Translations under genes and position numbers: made by a program
Origin: CAYFVU01 sp964594775
Lineage (GTDB): Bacteria; Spirochaetota; Spirochaetia; DSM-16054; Sediminispirochaetaceae
Assembly (NCBI GenBank): GCA_964594775.1
Contig: CAZQNO010000039.1
Location: forward strand, 1 to 26,488
DNA: 26,488 nt
Direction: 5' to 3'
The notes under the pieces: model-generated
Seen by the model: the letters and a program-made list of their open reading frames with translations, nothing else
Database searches by the model: none
What the model was told of the DNA's origin: nothing
Shown: piece by piece, positions 5,693 to 13,625 of the stretch
Layout: the number at the start of each line of letters is the position of its first letter
Position numbering within the stretch: the first letter of the stretch is position 1

Positions 5693-8080
5693 ATGACCAC
5701 CCAGGACCCCCTCCCCATAGAAGAGCTCAGTTTCGAGATTTCACCCGCCGAAATCGAACGCCTCGCCGCGGATCTTCCCCAGACAGAGATAATCGGCCAG
5801 CCGAGGGCGATACGCGCCTTGGAGATGGGAATGGGTATCCGCGCAAAGGGCTACAACATCTTCGTAAGCGGCCCTCCGGGAACAGGACGGACCACTGCCG
5901 TTAAGCGTCTGCTCGCCGAATACCAACCGGAGGAGGACCGGCTCCTTGACATCGTCTACGTCTATAACTTCCTCACTCCAGACTTTCCCCAGACCCTCTA
6001 CATGCCCAGGGGCGAGGGCCGGCGCTTCAAGGAGCGGGTCCACGACCTCGTCGAGCAGATGAAGGAACTGGTCAAGAACAGCCTGGAGAGTGAAGGCTAC
6101 AAAAAAGAAAGGGACCGCATAGTCTCCATCGTCGAGCAGGAGGAGAACAGGAGCATCGCCGACTTCGAAGCGAAACTGGCGAAGGAGGGCTTTCAAACAG
6201 TTCACATCCGCAGCGAGGACGAGGAGAGCAGCGATATCGTGCCGGTTCTGGACGGTGAAGCGGTGGCCTTCGAAGAACTGCAGGAGCAGGTGGCAGCCGG
6301 CGCACTCTCCAAGAAGAAGTGGAACTCCCTTCGCGAACGTTACTTCAAGCTGATGGACGAAATGGGCCGGCTCTTCGCCGAACTCCGCGAAACCCGCGGA
6401 GCCCTGGAGAACGAGATCGAACGGCTGAAGGAAGAGATGGTCCGCCCGGGAGTCGAGGAGGCGGTCGACATTATTGCCTCCCTCTACCAAGAGGAAGCTA
6501 CCGTCGCCTATCTGCGTAGACTAAAAGAAGACATCGTGGCCCACCTCTTTCTCTTCATCCGTCCTCAGCCGAGGGACGGTCAGGGTAATCCCGCACTGGT
6601 CCGCTACGGCGTCAATGTGCTGGTGGACAACAGCTACACCGAGAGAGTTCCCGTCATCTTCGAGAACCATCCCAGCTACACAAATCTCTTCGGGACCATA
6701 GAATCTCAGCTCGATCTCAACGGACAGAGCCGGACCCATTTCATGATGATCAAGGCAGGCTCTCTCATCCGCGCCTCCGGCGGTTTTCTCGTCCTCAACG
6801 CCCAGGACCTGCTCAAGAAGGAGGACATCTGGGAATTGCTCAAGAGGTCGCTGCAGCACGGACAGGTGCAAATCCAAGCCGCGAACAACGTGGTGAGCCT
6901 GCAGAATACCCTCATCAAGCCGGATCCGGTGAATATCGACACCAAGATCATCGTCGTCGGCACGGAGAATCTCTACGATGTTCTCTACGACAGAGACTTC
7001 GACTTCAATAAACACTTCAAGATATCCGCCGAATTCGACTCGGTTATGCCCCGCAGCGATACCAATACTTCCCGCTATCTGGGCTTCATCAAGACGAACC
7101 GGGAAGACGAAAGGCTCCTTCCCTTTTCCTCAGAGGGAAGCGCCGCGGTGGTCCGCCACGGGGTCTTTCTCGCCGAACAGAAGGACAAACTCTCTACTCG
7201 ATTTTCCCTCATCGCCGATCTGCTGCGGGAGGCGGACTACTGGGCCCGGCAGCTAAAAAAAAGTGAGGTAGATGCGGATGCCGTCGAAAGGGCCCTGCAG
7301 GAAAGGAAGTACCTGGCCGGACTCCCGGAGGAGAAGATACTCGAGATGATCGGCAGCGGGGAGATCGTTATCGACGTGACGGGACAGAAGATCGGAACGG
7401 TGAACGGACTGGCGGTCCACGACCGGGGCTACTACAGCTTCGGCTCTCCCGTCGTCGTATCGGCCAGAAGCGCCCCGGGAAACGACGGCATCATCAACAT
7501 CGAGCGGGAGGTAGGTCTCTCCGGAGAGATCCACGACAAGTGGATGCTGATCCTCGAAGGCTACATCCGGAATAAATATGCCCGCTCCTTCCCCCTTTCG
7601 GTTTACGCGAGCATCTGTTTCGAACAGTCCTACAGCGAGGTGGAGGGAGATTCGGCCTCGGCGGCGGAGATCTACGCCCTTCTCTCCTCGATCGGCGAGA
7701 TCCCGATTGCCCAGAATCTGGCGCTTACCGGATCGGTCAATCAGACGGGAGATGTCCTGCCGGTGGGCGGGATTTCAGAGAAGATAGACGGCTTCTTCTC
7801 CATCTGCAGGAGCTTCGGCCTCACCGGCACTCAGGGAGTAGTCATCCCCGGCAGAAACATCCAAAACGTCATGCTCTCCCGGGAGACCTTAGCGGCGGTA
7901 AATGAGGGAAAGTTTCATATTTACCCCATTCGCAGTATCGACGAGGGCCTCGAGCTCCTTACCGGAGGAAAGGCCGGCAGGAGAAACGCCAAGGGAGAGT
8001 TTCCCAAGAGCAGCATCAATCACCTGATCGAACACCGGCTCAAGGAGATGGCCAATCAGGTAAAGAACTACTCCAGTTAG
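5693..8080 (+). CDS. Lon-like ATP-dependent protease (AAA_32 / Lon_C)
   Basis: This 795-aa member of the Lon-related peptidase family joins an N-terminal AAA-like ATPase with a long coiled-coil insertion to an S16 protease domain. It degrades or remodels cytoplasmic proteins, but substrates are unknown. The P-loop is GPPGTGRT at 60-67, with Arg where Lys is usual. A charged helical insertion follows (about 110-290). The central part has FGTIESQLD, RASGGFLVLNAQDLL and IIVVGTENLYD (Walker-B and sensor region). The protease domain has catalytic Ser654 in GDSAS and Lys697 in GGISEKIDG. Their 43-residue spacing equals that of the Ser679-Lys722 dyad in E. coli Lon. There is no ribosome binding site before ATG 5693. 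The gene is divergent from nif3 and monocistronic. Confidence 0.93.
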   Translation: MTTQDPLPIEELSFEISPAEIERLAADLPQTEIIGQPRAIRALEMGMGIRAKGYNIFVSGPPGTGRTTAVKRLLAEYQPEEDRLLDIVYVYNFLTPDFPQTLYMPRGEGRRFKERVHDLVEQMKELVKNSLESEGYKKERDRIVSIVEQEENRSIADFEAKLAKEGFQTVHIRSEDEESSDIVPVLDGEAVAFEELQEQVAAGALSKKKWNSLRERYFKLMDEMGRLFAELRETRGALENEIERLKEEMVRPGVEEAVDIIASLYQEEATVAYLRRLKEDIVAHLFLFIRPQPRDGQGNPALVRYGVNVLVDNSYTERVPVIFENHPSYTNLFGTIESQLDLNGQSRTHFMMIKAGSLIRASGGFLVLNAQDLLKKEDIWELLKRSLQHGQVQIQAANNVVSLQNTLIKPDPVNIDTKIIVVGTENLYDVLYDRDFDFNKHFKISAEFDSVMPRSDTNTSRYLGFIKTNREDERLLPFSSEGSAAVVRHGVFLAEQKDKLSTRFSLIADLLREADYWARQLKKSEVDADAVERALQERKYLAGLPEEKILEMIGSGEIVIDVTGQKIGTVNGLAVHDRGYYSFGSPVVVSARSAPGNDGIINIEREVGLSGEIHDKWMLILEGYIRNKYARSFPLSVYASICFEQSYSEVEGDSASAAEIYALLSSIGEIPIAQNLALTGSVNQTGDVLPVGGISEKIDGFFSICRSFGLTGTQGVVIPGRNIQNVMLSRETLAAVNEGKFHIYPIRSIDEGLELLTGGKAGRRNAKGEFPKSSINHLIEHRLKEMANQVKNYSS

Positions 8081-8105
8081 CAACACCGCAGCCTTCGAAT
8101 AGTGC

Positions 8106-8133
8106 TTGACTTTCCCGCAGTGGCCGTTATGAT
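8106..8133 (+). promoter_or_regulatory. Promoter of the HDOD fusion gene
   Basis: TTGACT (8106-8111), a 16-nt spacer and TATGAT (8128-8133). The leader to ATG 8184 would be about 44 nt. Confidence 0.65.
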
Positions 8134-8183
8134 AAAACTAACAGAATTATTATTGCGTGAGCCTTTCTAAAGTAGGTGGTAGC

Positions 8184-9671
8184 ATGGCCCAAAAAATCAA
8201 CGGAGAAAAAATAAAAAAAGCGATCAGAGAGTCGATTCCCCTCGCGATCAAGAGTTACACCCTCCCCCGCGAGACGGAACAAAACCTCGAGGACATTCTC
8301 ACCGTTTTTCTCCGGGAATTCGGCCAGGAAGCCTTGAAAGACCGCCTGGCCTACTGCATGAGGGAGCTCACCGTCAACGCGAAGAAGGCGAATACCAAAC
8401 GGGTCTACTTCAAGGAAAAGGGCCTGGAAATCTCCCGCACCGATGATTATGTCGAAGGAATGAAAAATTTCAAGGAGGAAACCCTTTCCAACATCGACCA
8501 CTACCTGGAAAAGCAGAAAGAGGCCGGCCTCTATGTCAAGGTCGTTTTCCACGCGAAAAAAGACACCTTTACCATGAGCATCCGAAACAATACGGAGATA
8601 TCCCGCAAGGAGCAGATGCGGGTTTACGACCGAATAGCCCGTTCCAGGGCCTTCGAAACCATGGAAGAAGCCCTGTCCACCGTCCTGGACGATTCCGAGG
8701 GAGCCGGCCTGGGTATCGTGATTCTGGTGCTTATGTTGAAAAAAATGGGCCTCGACGAGGACGCCTTCGACATCGACGTAGAAAACGGCGAAACCGTCGC
8801 CCGCATCACCGTTCCCTTCTCGGAAGTCCATCTGGAGAGCCTCAACATACTCTCCGACCAAATCGTCCGGGAGATCAACGAGCTTCCCCAGTTCCCCGAC
8901 AACATCATTCATCTGCAGCAGCTGATAAACGACCCGGAATCGGAGATCAATGAAATCGCCAGGGACATTAGCACCGATCCCTCCCTCACCGCCGATCTTC
9001 TCAAGGTGGTCAACTCTGCCCAGTTCATGCTTCCCAAGAGGGTGGACAACATCGTCGAGGCGGTGAAGCTGGTGGGACTTCGGGGCCTAAAGAACCTCCT
9101 CTACAGTTATGGGACCCAGAAGATACTCAAGCAGCAGATGAAGTGGCTCTGGGAACATTCCTACAAGGTGGCATTCTTCTCCTACCAGCTGGCGAAGAAT
9201 TTTAAGCGAAAGAAGGAACTCACCGACGACAGCTACGTAGGAGGCATCCTCCACGATATGGGCAAGATCATATTTTCCGAGGTTCACCCGGACCTTCTCG
9301 ATAAGATAAGCGGCTTCTGCGACGAGAAAAGCATATCCCGGGAGCTCTTCGAAGACCTCTCGGCGGGACTCAATCACGCAGAGATCGGGGGAAGGATTGC
9401 CGAGAAATGGAATTTTCCCACCAGTCTCATCCAAATGATCCGGTATCATCACGATCCGGCCGATTGTGAGCCCGAGCATGCCGATGCGGTCTATACCGTC
9501 TACTTCGCCAACGCCCTGGTAAACATGGAAACCGGCGAATACTCCTATGAACAGCTCTCACCGGAGGTCCTGGAGAACTTCAACATCAAGAGTCCCGCGC
9601 AGATAGACACCATACGCGAGCGCCTCTCCATCGCCTTCGACCGAGAAACAGAGAGGAAGGAAAGTCTCTAG
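8184..9671 (+). CDS. GHKL-ATPase-like plus HDOD domain signalling protein
   Basis: This 495-aa two-domain protein has an N-terminal ~215-residue region resembling a histidine-kinase-type ATPase fold. An N-box-like ELTVNAKKAN (N65) and a G2-box-like EGAGLGI (172-178) are visible, but the usual G1 motif DxGxG is replaced by RNNTEIS. ATP binding is therefore uncertain, and there is no phospho-acceptor His domain. The C-terminal HDOD domain (about 228-430) has LPQFPDNIIHLQQLI, a retained HD pair (H357, D358 in GILHDMGKI), NHAEIGG (H398) and RYHH (H422, H423). HDOD proteins are usually signalling outputs, often linked to motility or cyclic-di-GMP. The start is ATG 8184, with AGGTGG 4 nt upstream. 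An in-frame GTG at 8157 lacks a site. Confidence 0.85.
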   Translation: MAQKINGEKIKKAIRESIPLAIKSYTLPRETEQNLEDILTVFLREFGQEALKDRLAYCMRELTVNAKKANTKRVYFKEKGLEISRTDDYVEGMKNFKEETLSNIDHYLEKQKEAGLYVKVVFHAKKDTFTMSIRNNTEISRKEQMRVYDRIARSRAFETMEEALSTVLDDSEGAGLGIVILVLMLKKMGLDEDAFDIDVENGETVARITVPFSEVHLESLNILSDQIVREINELPQFPDNIIHLQQLINDPESEINEIARDISTDPSLTADLLKVVNSAQFMLPKRVDNIVEAVKLVGLRGLKNLLYSYGTQKILKQQMKWLWEHSYKVAFFSYQLAKNFKRKKELTDDSYVGGILHDMGKIIFSEVHPDLLDKISGFCDEKSISRELFEDLSAGLNHAEIGGRIAEKWNFPTSLIQMIRYHHDPADCEPEHADAVYTVYFANALVNMETGEYSYEQLSPEVLENFNIKSPAQIDTIRERLSIAFDRETERKESL

Positions 9672-9732
9672 GCCTTTCACCCTGGACCGATAAACAGCCG
9701 GGTTCCTATCCTTAAACTACGTTCTCTTGCTA

Positions 9733-9761
9733 TTGACTTTCAGTTTTTCCTATATTATATT
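9733..9761 (+). promoter_or_regulatory. Promoter of the glutaredoxin gene
   Basis: TTGACT (9733-9738), a 17-nt spacer and TATATT (9756-9761). The leader is about 30 nt and contains GGAGGG before the ATG. Confidence 0.75.
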
Positions 9762-9797
9762 TCTAATACATAAAACGAATACTATGCGGAGGGAATC

Positions 9798-10028
9798 ATG
9801 TCGGTTGTTCTCTACACCACACCTTCATGTGCGTACTGCCGAAAGGCGAAAGATTATCTGCGAGAACGAAAGGTACATTTTACCGAATACGACGTCGCGA
9901 AAAACACTGCGAAGGCCGATGAGATGGTCCGTAAATCCGGCCAGATGGGAGTGCCGGTACTCGATGTAAACGGAAGGATCATCATCGGTTTCAATCAACC
10001 GGAAATCGAGCGGGCGTTGCACCGCTGA
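9798..10028 (+). CDS. Glutaredoxin-like thiol-disulfide protein
   Basis: This 76-aa single-domain thioredoxin-fold protein of the NrdH/YruB-like glutaredoxin group has the dithiol site C11-A-Y-C14 right after the first strand (VVLYTTPSC). It also has the cis-Pro motif GVPVLDV and a GFNQPEIERAL C-terminal helix. It would reduce protein disulfides or serve as an electron donor. It does not sit next to ribonucleotide reductase here, so a specific NrdH role is not supported. The start has a strong GGAGGG site and its own promoter. A terminator follows, so the gene is monocistronic. It might belong to the same redox defence as the peroxiredoxin, but it has no copy of the PerR-type operator. Confidence 0.93.
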   Translation: MSVVLYTTPSCAYCRKAKDYLRERKVHFTEYDVAKNTAKADEMVRKSGQMGVPVLDVNGRIIIGFNQPEIERALHR

Positions 10029-10065
10029 TTTGCTACATACCCCCCTTATCCCTTTTTTTTCCTTT

Positions 10066-10094
10066 AGCGCCCGGTCCCCCCGGGCGCTTTTTTT
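10066..10094 (+). terminator. Rho-independent terminator after glutaredoxin
   Basis: A 9-bp stem (AGCGCCCGG, 10066-10074, with CCGGGCGCT, 10080-10088) and 5-nt loop run into a stretch of seven T. Confidence 0.92.
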
Positions 10095-10150
10095 AAGGGC
10101 GGAAGCAATAATTCGCAAGCGCATGGCCCTCTGTGCCGCTAGTGAGGGAT

Positions 10151-10468
10151 ATGAAAATACGAAACATACAGGCACATCTTGAAACGGGAACCTTGAGGGT
10201 AATCGCCGGCCTCGAAGATGAACAAAATCAAGTCTTCGAGGCCGTTCTCCCGGCAAGGGAGACGGCGGCCCTGCTCCCTCGAGAGATCCTGACGGCGGGG
10301 GACTTTGCATCCGCTCGCGATTTAATTCCCTTGATGAACGAGATTCTCGAACGACTCGCCCTGGGAAGGCAGGTTCGGGTCTGGGAGTACGAAGCCACGG
10401 TGTACTGTTCTTTTCTCCGCTGGAGAAAAGCGGACCTCCCTTCGAGGGAAGAAGCAGAGGCGGTTTAA
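10151..10468 (+). CDS. Hypothetical protein (105 aa)
   Basis: I do not recognise this protein. It is a small soluble protein with alternating strand-like and helical segments (VRIWEYEATVYCSFLRW-type ending), no membrane segment and no Cys motif (a single Cys). The start is uncertain: ATG 10151 is preceded by GAGGG very close to the codon, and in-frame GTGs lie at 10142 and 10133. Codon use resembles the neighbours, which supports real coding. It lies after the glutaredoxin terminator and converges on the methyltransferase gene. Confidence 0.6.
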   Translation: MKIRNIQAHLETGTLRVIAGLEDEQNQVFEAVLPARETAALLPREILTAGDFASARDLIPLMNEILERLALGRQVRVWEYEATVYCSFLRWRKADLPSREEAEAV

Positions 10469-10494
10469 GAAAAAAGCAGCATGGCTGTCCTTCG

Positions 10495-10519
10495 GCGGTC
10501 TGCAGCGAAGCTCAGCCGC
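10495..10519. terminator. Hairpin between convergent genes (possible bidirectional terminator)
   Basis: GCGG-CTG-AGC pairs with GCT-CAG-CCGC around a GAA loop, about 10 bp with two single-base bulges. It sits between a plus-strand stop (10468) and a minus-strand stop (10530). No strong T-run follows on either strand, so function is uncertain. Confidence 0.4.
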
Positions 10520-10529
10520 AGAGAACTCC

Positions 10530-11363
10530 TCATCCGAGGGAAGAACGCCAGTGTTCCATGAGGATTCCGAAGGCCACCGCCGCGTTCAACGAGGCCTTTC
10601 CTCCGGAAAGAGGGATAGAGACAATCCCTCCGTCCGATTCGGCAAGTCTTCGAGCCTCCGGACTCAGGCCGAGCTCCTCCGAGCCCAGGACCACCGTTCC
10701 CTCACGGGGAAAGGAGAATTCCCGAATCGGTGTACCGCCTATCTCGAGGGCGAATACGGTACCCGTTTCACCGGCGGAGAGCTCCTCGATGTCCCTGGTC
10801 TCCCAGGGAAGTATTTCCGCACTTCCCATAGAAGTACGGAGGGCCCTGCGATGGTCCGGCCGGGCGCAGTGCGGCGATACGAAGATACGCTGCGCGCCGA
10901 AGGCCTCGGCGCTTCGAAAGACTGCTCCAACGTTAAAGGGAGAGCGGATATCGTCGAGATAGATTCGAAGAGGAAAAACGCCCTCCTGCGGCCGCGAAAA
11001 AGTGCGGCTCTCCGGATCATAAAAATCCCAGTCCCCGGGACTCAAACCCAGCCTCTCCATAAGTCGGTGCTTGAGTCCGTTCGTCATCCGCAGGAGCCCT
11101 TCTAAGGTTCCTTCGGCCCGGGCGGAAACGGCGGACGAACCGCTCTCCCGCGCCCTCCAGGCTTCGGCAAGCTCTACCGCCTGTCGACGGATATCTTCAT
11201 CCGGTTTCCTCTCCTCGGCCAGGAGATCGAGAATCTCCGCCGCATATGCAGGCAGCGGTTCCTCGCCTCGCGAGAGCTCCCGCTCCCACTGTTCGAGGAT
11301 GTTTACCAGCTTTCTCAGGCGGGTTTTCCGGGGAAGAGATGCAAGTTTTTTTGGACTGATCAT
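10530..11363 (-). CDS. TrmH/SpoU-family RNA 2'-O-methyltransferase
   Basis: This SPOUT-class enzyme should transfer methyl from S-adenosylmethionine to a ribose 2'-OH in tRNA or rRNA. The three SpoU motifs are clear: motif 1 LDDIRSPFNVGAVFRSAEAFGA-like (N144, R150), motif 2 VLGSEELGLS (225-234) and motif 3 VSIPLSGGKASLNAAVA (248-264). An N-terminal ~110-residue helical region may bind RNA; it is not the usual short RlmB substrate-binding domain. The target nucleotide cannot be told from sequence. It is the last gene of a minus-strand block, 7 nt after the alcohol-dehydrogenase-fold gene and behind flgM. Confidence 0.92.
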   Translation of the reverse strand: MISPKKLASLPRKTRLRKLVNILEQWERELSRGEEPLPAYAAEILDLLAEERKPDEDIRRQAVELAEAWRARESGSSAVSARAEGTLEGLLRMTNGLKHRLMERLGLSPGDWDFYDPESRTFSRPQEGVFPLRIYLDDIRSPFNVGAVFRSAEAFGAQRIFVSPHCARPDHRRALRTSMGSAEILPWETRDIEELSAGETGTVFALEIGGTPIREFSFPREGTVVLGSEELGLSPEARRLAESDGGIVSIPLSGGKASLNAAVAFGILMEHWRSSLG

Positions 11364-11370
11364 AGCCTCA

Positions 11371-12525
11371 TCATAGCGCGTCGTGGAGAAAGGCCGTTAG
11401 ATCTTCTTCGCTCATTTTCTTCGGGAGGCTGTCGAGGAGGGGCCAGTTGACGGCCTGGGCCGCACACCGTTCTATCGTCTCTTTTTCCACGCCGAGTTCG
11501 CTCAAACGCGAGGGGAGGTTCTCGATGCCGATGTAGTTTCTTATCGATTCCACCACGCGGTCCGCCGCCGAGACCACCGAGAGGCCCTTGAGGTTTTCTC
11601 CCAGCATGGGGCCCATCCGAGAGACCTTCTCGGGACAGGCCTTTACCCCGTATTCCAGTACGAAGGGAAGGAGGATCGCCGAGAGAACCGGCTGGGGCAG
11701 TTTCTTTTCCGCCGCGATGATGTGGCCCGTTGCCGTACCTATTCCCTCACAGCTCATGGAAAGTCCATAGGAGGCGAAGAAGCCGGCCTGCTGCAGACGA
11801 AGGGTCCGCTCCTCTTCCTTCCTCTCGTCGTTCGCCCCTTCGATGATCTTGGGAATGTTGGAGAGAGTTAAACCAATGGAGCGCAGAAAGAGGGTATCGG
11901 AAAAAAAGGTGGAATTCGCGGAGAAGTATCCCTCTATAGCCGAGAGGAGCATATCGAGAACGACCATAAGACGGTATTTCTGAGAATAGGCGCCGAAGAG
12001 CCGGGGATCGAGGATACCGAGCTTCGCCCGGAATCGTGAGAGATGGGGCCGCACCGCCATACCGTTTCTCGCATCGATGAGGTAGAGAGCCCCGGAATAG
12101 AGTATGGGATCGCGGACGGTCGCAGGGATCTCGAAATAGGGGTAGGGGGATATCTCATCGACGGAGCCGTCATGAATGAGCTTTGCCGCAGGAGCTTTAC
12201 TGCGGCCGATCGCCGCCGCAGCCTTTGCAATCGAGAGACTGGTGAGGTCGCCAAAGCCGATGATACCGCTTACCTTGCTTGCCGGCGCCAACTCCACCGC
12301 CCGGTTTACCGCCGAGGAGTTCGAAGAAGGGCTAATATCCGAGAAAATGATGAGTTCGACCCCCTGATCCCGGCAGCTCTTCTTCACCATTTCGAGGGCA
12401 TCGGATTCGAGGAGCTGCTCCTCGGTGATGAGAAGCCATCTTTCTCCGTAAGAGGCGGCTTCGATCCCAAGCCTTCGAACTGCGTGGGGTTCGCTTATTG
12501 TCTTTGTAGGTACGTGAAGGTTCAA
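11371..12525 (-). CDS. Iron-containing alcohol dehydrogenase-fold protein, degenerate metal and NAD sites
   Basis: The 384-aa length, the N-terminus (NLHVPTKTI) and blocks such as LDMLLSAIEGYFS and LSAILLPFVLEYG place it in the Fe-ADH superfamily. Compared with FucO, the metal ligands D196, H200, H263 and H277 appear as D191, S195, H268 and Q278, so two of four are lost. The NAD-binding GGGSxxD is altered to GFGDLTS (90-96). It may be catalytically inert or bind a different ligand. The only available start is TTG at 12525, 11 nt after the flgM stop, with no Shine-Dalgarno. The N-terminal match to the family supports it. It is co-oriented with flgM and probably on the same transcript, which would put it under flagellar sigma control. 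Confidence 0.8.
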   Translation of the reverse strand: MNLHVPTKTISEPHAVRRLGIEAASYGERWLLITEEQLLESDALEMVKKSCRDQGVELIIFSDISPSSNSSAVNRAVELAPASKVSGIIGFGDLTSLSIAKAAAAIGRSKAPAAKLIHDGSVDEISPYPYFEIPATVRDPILYSGALYLIDARNGMAVRPHLSRFRAKLGILDPRLFGAYSQKYRLMVVLDMLLSAIEGYFSANSTFFSDTLFLRSIGLTLSNIPKIIEGANDERKEEERTLRLQQAGFFASYGLSMSCEGIGTATGHIIAAEKKLPQPVLSAILLPFVLEYGVKACPEKVSRMGPMLGENLKGLSVVSAADRVVESIRNYIGIENLPSRLSELGVEKETIERCAAQAVNWPLLDSLPKKMSEEDLTAFLHDAL

Positions 12526-12536
12526 GGGACGCGGGA

Positions 12537-12824
12537 TTAGCTGATTTCGAAGAGATCCATAATGGAGTCGGCGACGCTTTCGACTACGGTTTTATTGATG
12601 TAGTTGGGGTCCTCGAGCTTCTTCTTCACCTCTTCCACGCGGTCCCAACGGATATCGGAACCGGCTTTGACCTGTTCGGTGATTTTGTACACCTCACCCA
12701 TGGTCTTTGCGTCGGAGGAGATGTTGACGGAGTCTTTTTGTTCCGCCTTTCCCGGTTTTTGGGTCTTGCTGTTCTTGTTGAGTTTCGATACCGGTTCAAC
12801 CGGGCCAAGTCTCTCTATATTCAT
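12537..12824 (-). CDS. flgM: Anti-sigma-28 factor FlgM
   Basis: This 95-aa protein has the FlgM layout. The basic, disordered N-terminal half (LNKNSKTQKPGKAEQKD) is followed by DSVNISSDAKTM and the C-terminal sigma-binding helices (WDRVEEVKKKLEDPNYINKTVVESVADSIMDLF). FlgM holds the flagellar sigma factor FliA until the hook is complete and is then exported. The ATG has AGGGG 5 nt upstream. A near-consensus sigma-28 promoter lies just upstream, so FliA would drive its own inhibitor, the known feedback design. Two non-flagellar genes follow closely. Confidence 0.88.
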   Translation of the reverse strand: MNIERLGPVEPVSKLNKNSKTQKPGKAEQKDSVNISSDAKTMGEVYKITEQVKAGSDIRWDRVEEVKKKLEDPNYINKTVVESVADSIMDLFEIS

Positions 12825-12848
12825 TCCAACCCCTGCCTTTCAGTATAC

Positions 12849-12875
12849 TTATCGTCACCTACCCCTTATATTTTA
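12849..12875 (-). promoter_or_regulatory. Sigma-28 (FliA) promoter of flgM
   Basis: On the minus strand: TAAAATAT (12875-12868), exactly 11 nt, then GACGATAA (12856-12849). The enterobacterial FliA consensus is TAAAGTTT-N11-GCCGATAA. The first three bases of the -35 element are the TAA stop of rsmI. The start point would be about 18-20 nt before the flgM ATG. Confidence 0.82.
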
Positions 12876-13553
12876 ACGCTTTTTCTTTCCGGATACAAGG
12901 AGCGAAAACTCACCTTTTAGGCTTTTTCTGGCCGTAAAGAGGGTAAAAACCTCTTTTGCCGTCCCCTCAACGAACTCTTCGTAGATTTTCGTCATTTCTC
13001 GCCCCACAAATACCATCCTTCCTGGTTCTTTTTCGGCCAGCTCCTTCAAAATCTTCAGTACTCTGTGGGGAGATTCATAAAAAATGAACGATTCTTCCCT
13101 GGAAAGAAGCTCTGCTATCCGTTTTTCCCGTTTGCCCGCCTTTGGACTGATGAATCCGTCGAAGGTCACAGCCCTTCCGGGAAAGGTCGAAACGCTGAGC
13201 AGAGCGGTGAGAGCGGAAGGACCGGGGATCGGCAGCACGGGATACCCCTCCCTCCGCACCCCTTCTACCAGCCTGCGGCCCGGGTCGCTGACCCCCGGAG
13301 TGCCGGCGTCGCTTACATAGGCCACGTTTTTCCCCTCTTCGAGGACCGACAAGACCCGCCGGGCACCCTCCTCCTCGTTCTGCGAACGCACGCTTAAGAG
13401 GGGTCGAGATATCTCGTAGTGGGAGAGAAGCTTTCTCGTGTGCCGGGTGTCCTCACAGGCAATGAGGTCGACGCTGCGGAGGGTTTGCAAGGCCCGTACC
13501 GTGATGTCTTCGAGGTTTCCTATCGGCGTAGCGACCATATACAGACTTGCCAT
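12873..13553 (-). CDS. rsmI: 16S rRNA 2'-O-ribose C1402 methyltransferase RsmI
   Basis: RsmI methylates the ribose of C1402 in the 30S decoding centre using S-adenosylmethionine. Family motifs in order: VATPIGNLEDIT (7-18), CEDTRHTRKLLSHY, VSDAGTPGVSDPG, PIPGPSALTALLSVS and FIFYESPHRV. At 226 aa it is shorter than the E. coli enzyme (286 aa) and seems to end at the catalytic tetrapyrrole-methylase fold without the C-terminal extension. The -10 box TACAAT ends 6 nt before the ATG and there is no Shine-Dalgarno, so the mRNA is predicted leaderless. The stop codon overlaps the flgM promoter. Confidence 0.96.
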   Translation of the reverse strand: MASLYMVATPIGNLEDITVRALQTLRSVDLIACEDTRHTRKLLSHYEISRPLLSVRSQNEEEGARRVLSVLEEGKNVAYVSDAGTPGVSDPGRRLVEGVRREGYPVLPIPGPSALTALLSVSTFPGRAVTFDGFISPKAGKREKRIAELLSREESFIFYESPHRVLKILKELAEKEPGRMVFVGREMTKIYEEFVEGTAKEVFTLFTARKSLKGEFSLLVSGKKKR

Positions 13554-13559
13554 TGGTCC

Positions 13560-13588
13560 ATTGTACCGGCTACAATTTCCTGATACAA
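13560..13588 (-). promoter_or_regulatory. Promoter of rsmI (leaderless)
   Basis: Minus strand: TTGTAT (13588-13583), exactly 17 nt, TACAAT (13565-13560), then 6 nt to the ATG at 13553. The geometry is the same as at nif3. Confidence 0.75.
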
Positions 13589-13625
13589 GCCGCTTTGAGG
13601 AATTCGGATTCAGGAGGCACCCGCC

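Noticed and set aside
9687..9695. ACCGATAA resembling a FliA -10 box after the HDOD gene
   Set aside because: No TAAA-like -35 element lies 11 nt upstream, and the glutaredoxin gene has its own good sigma-70 promoter.
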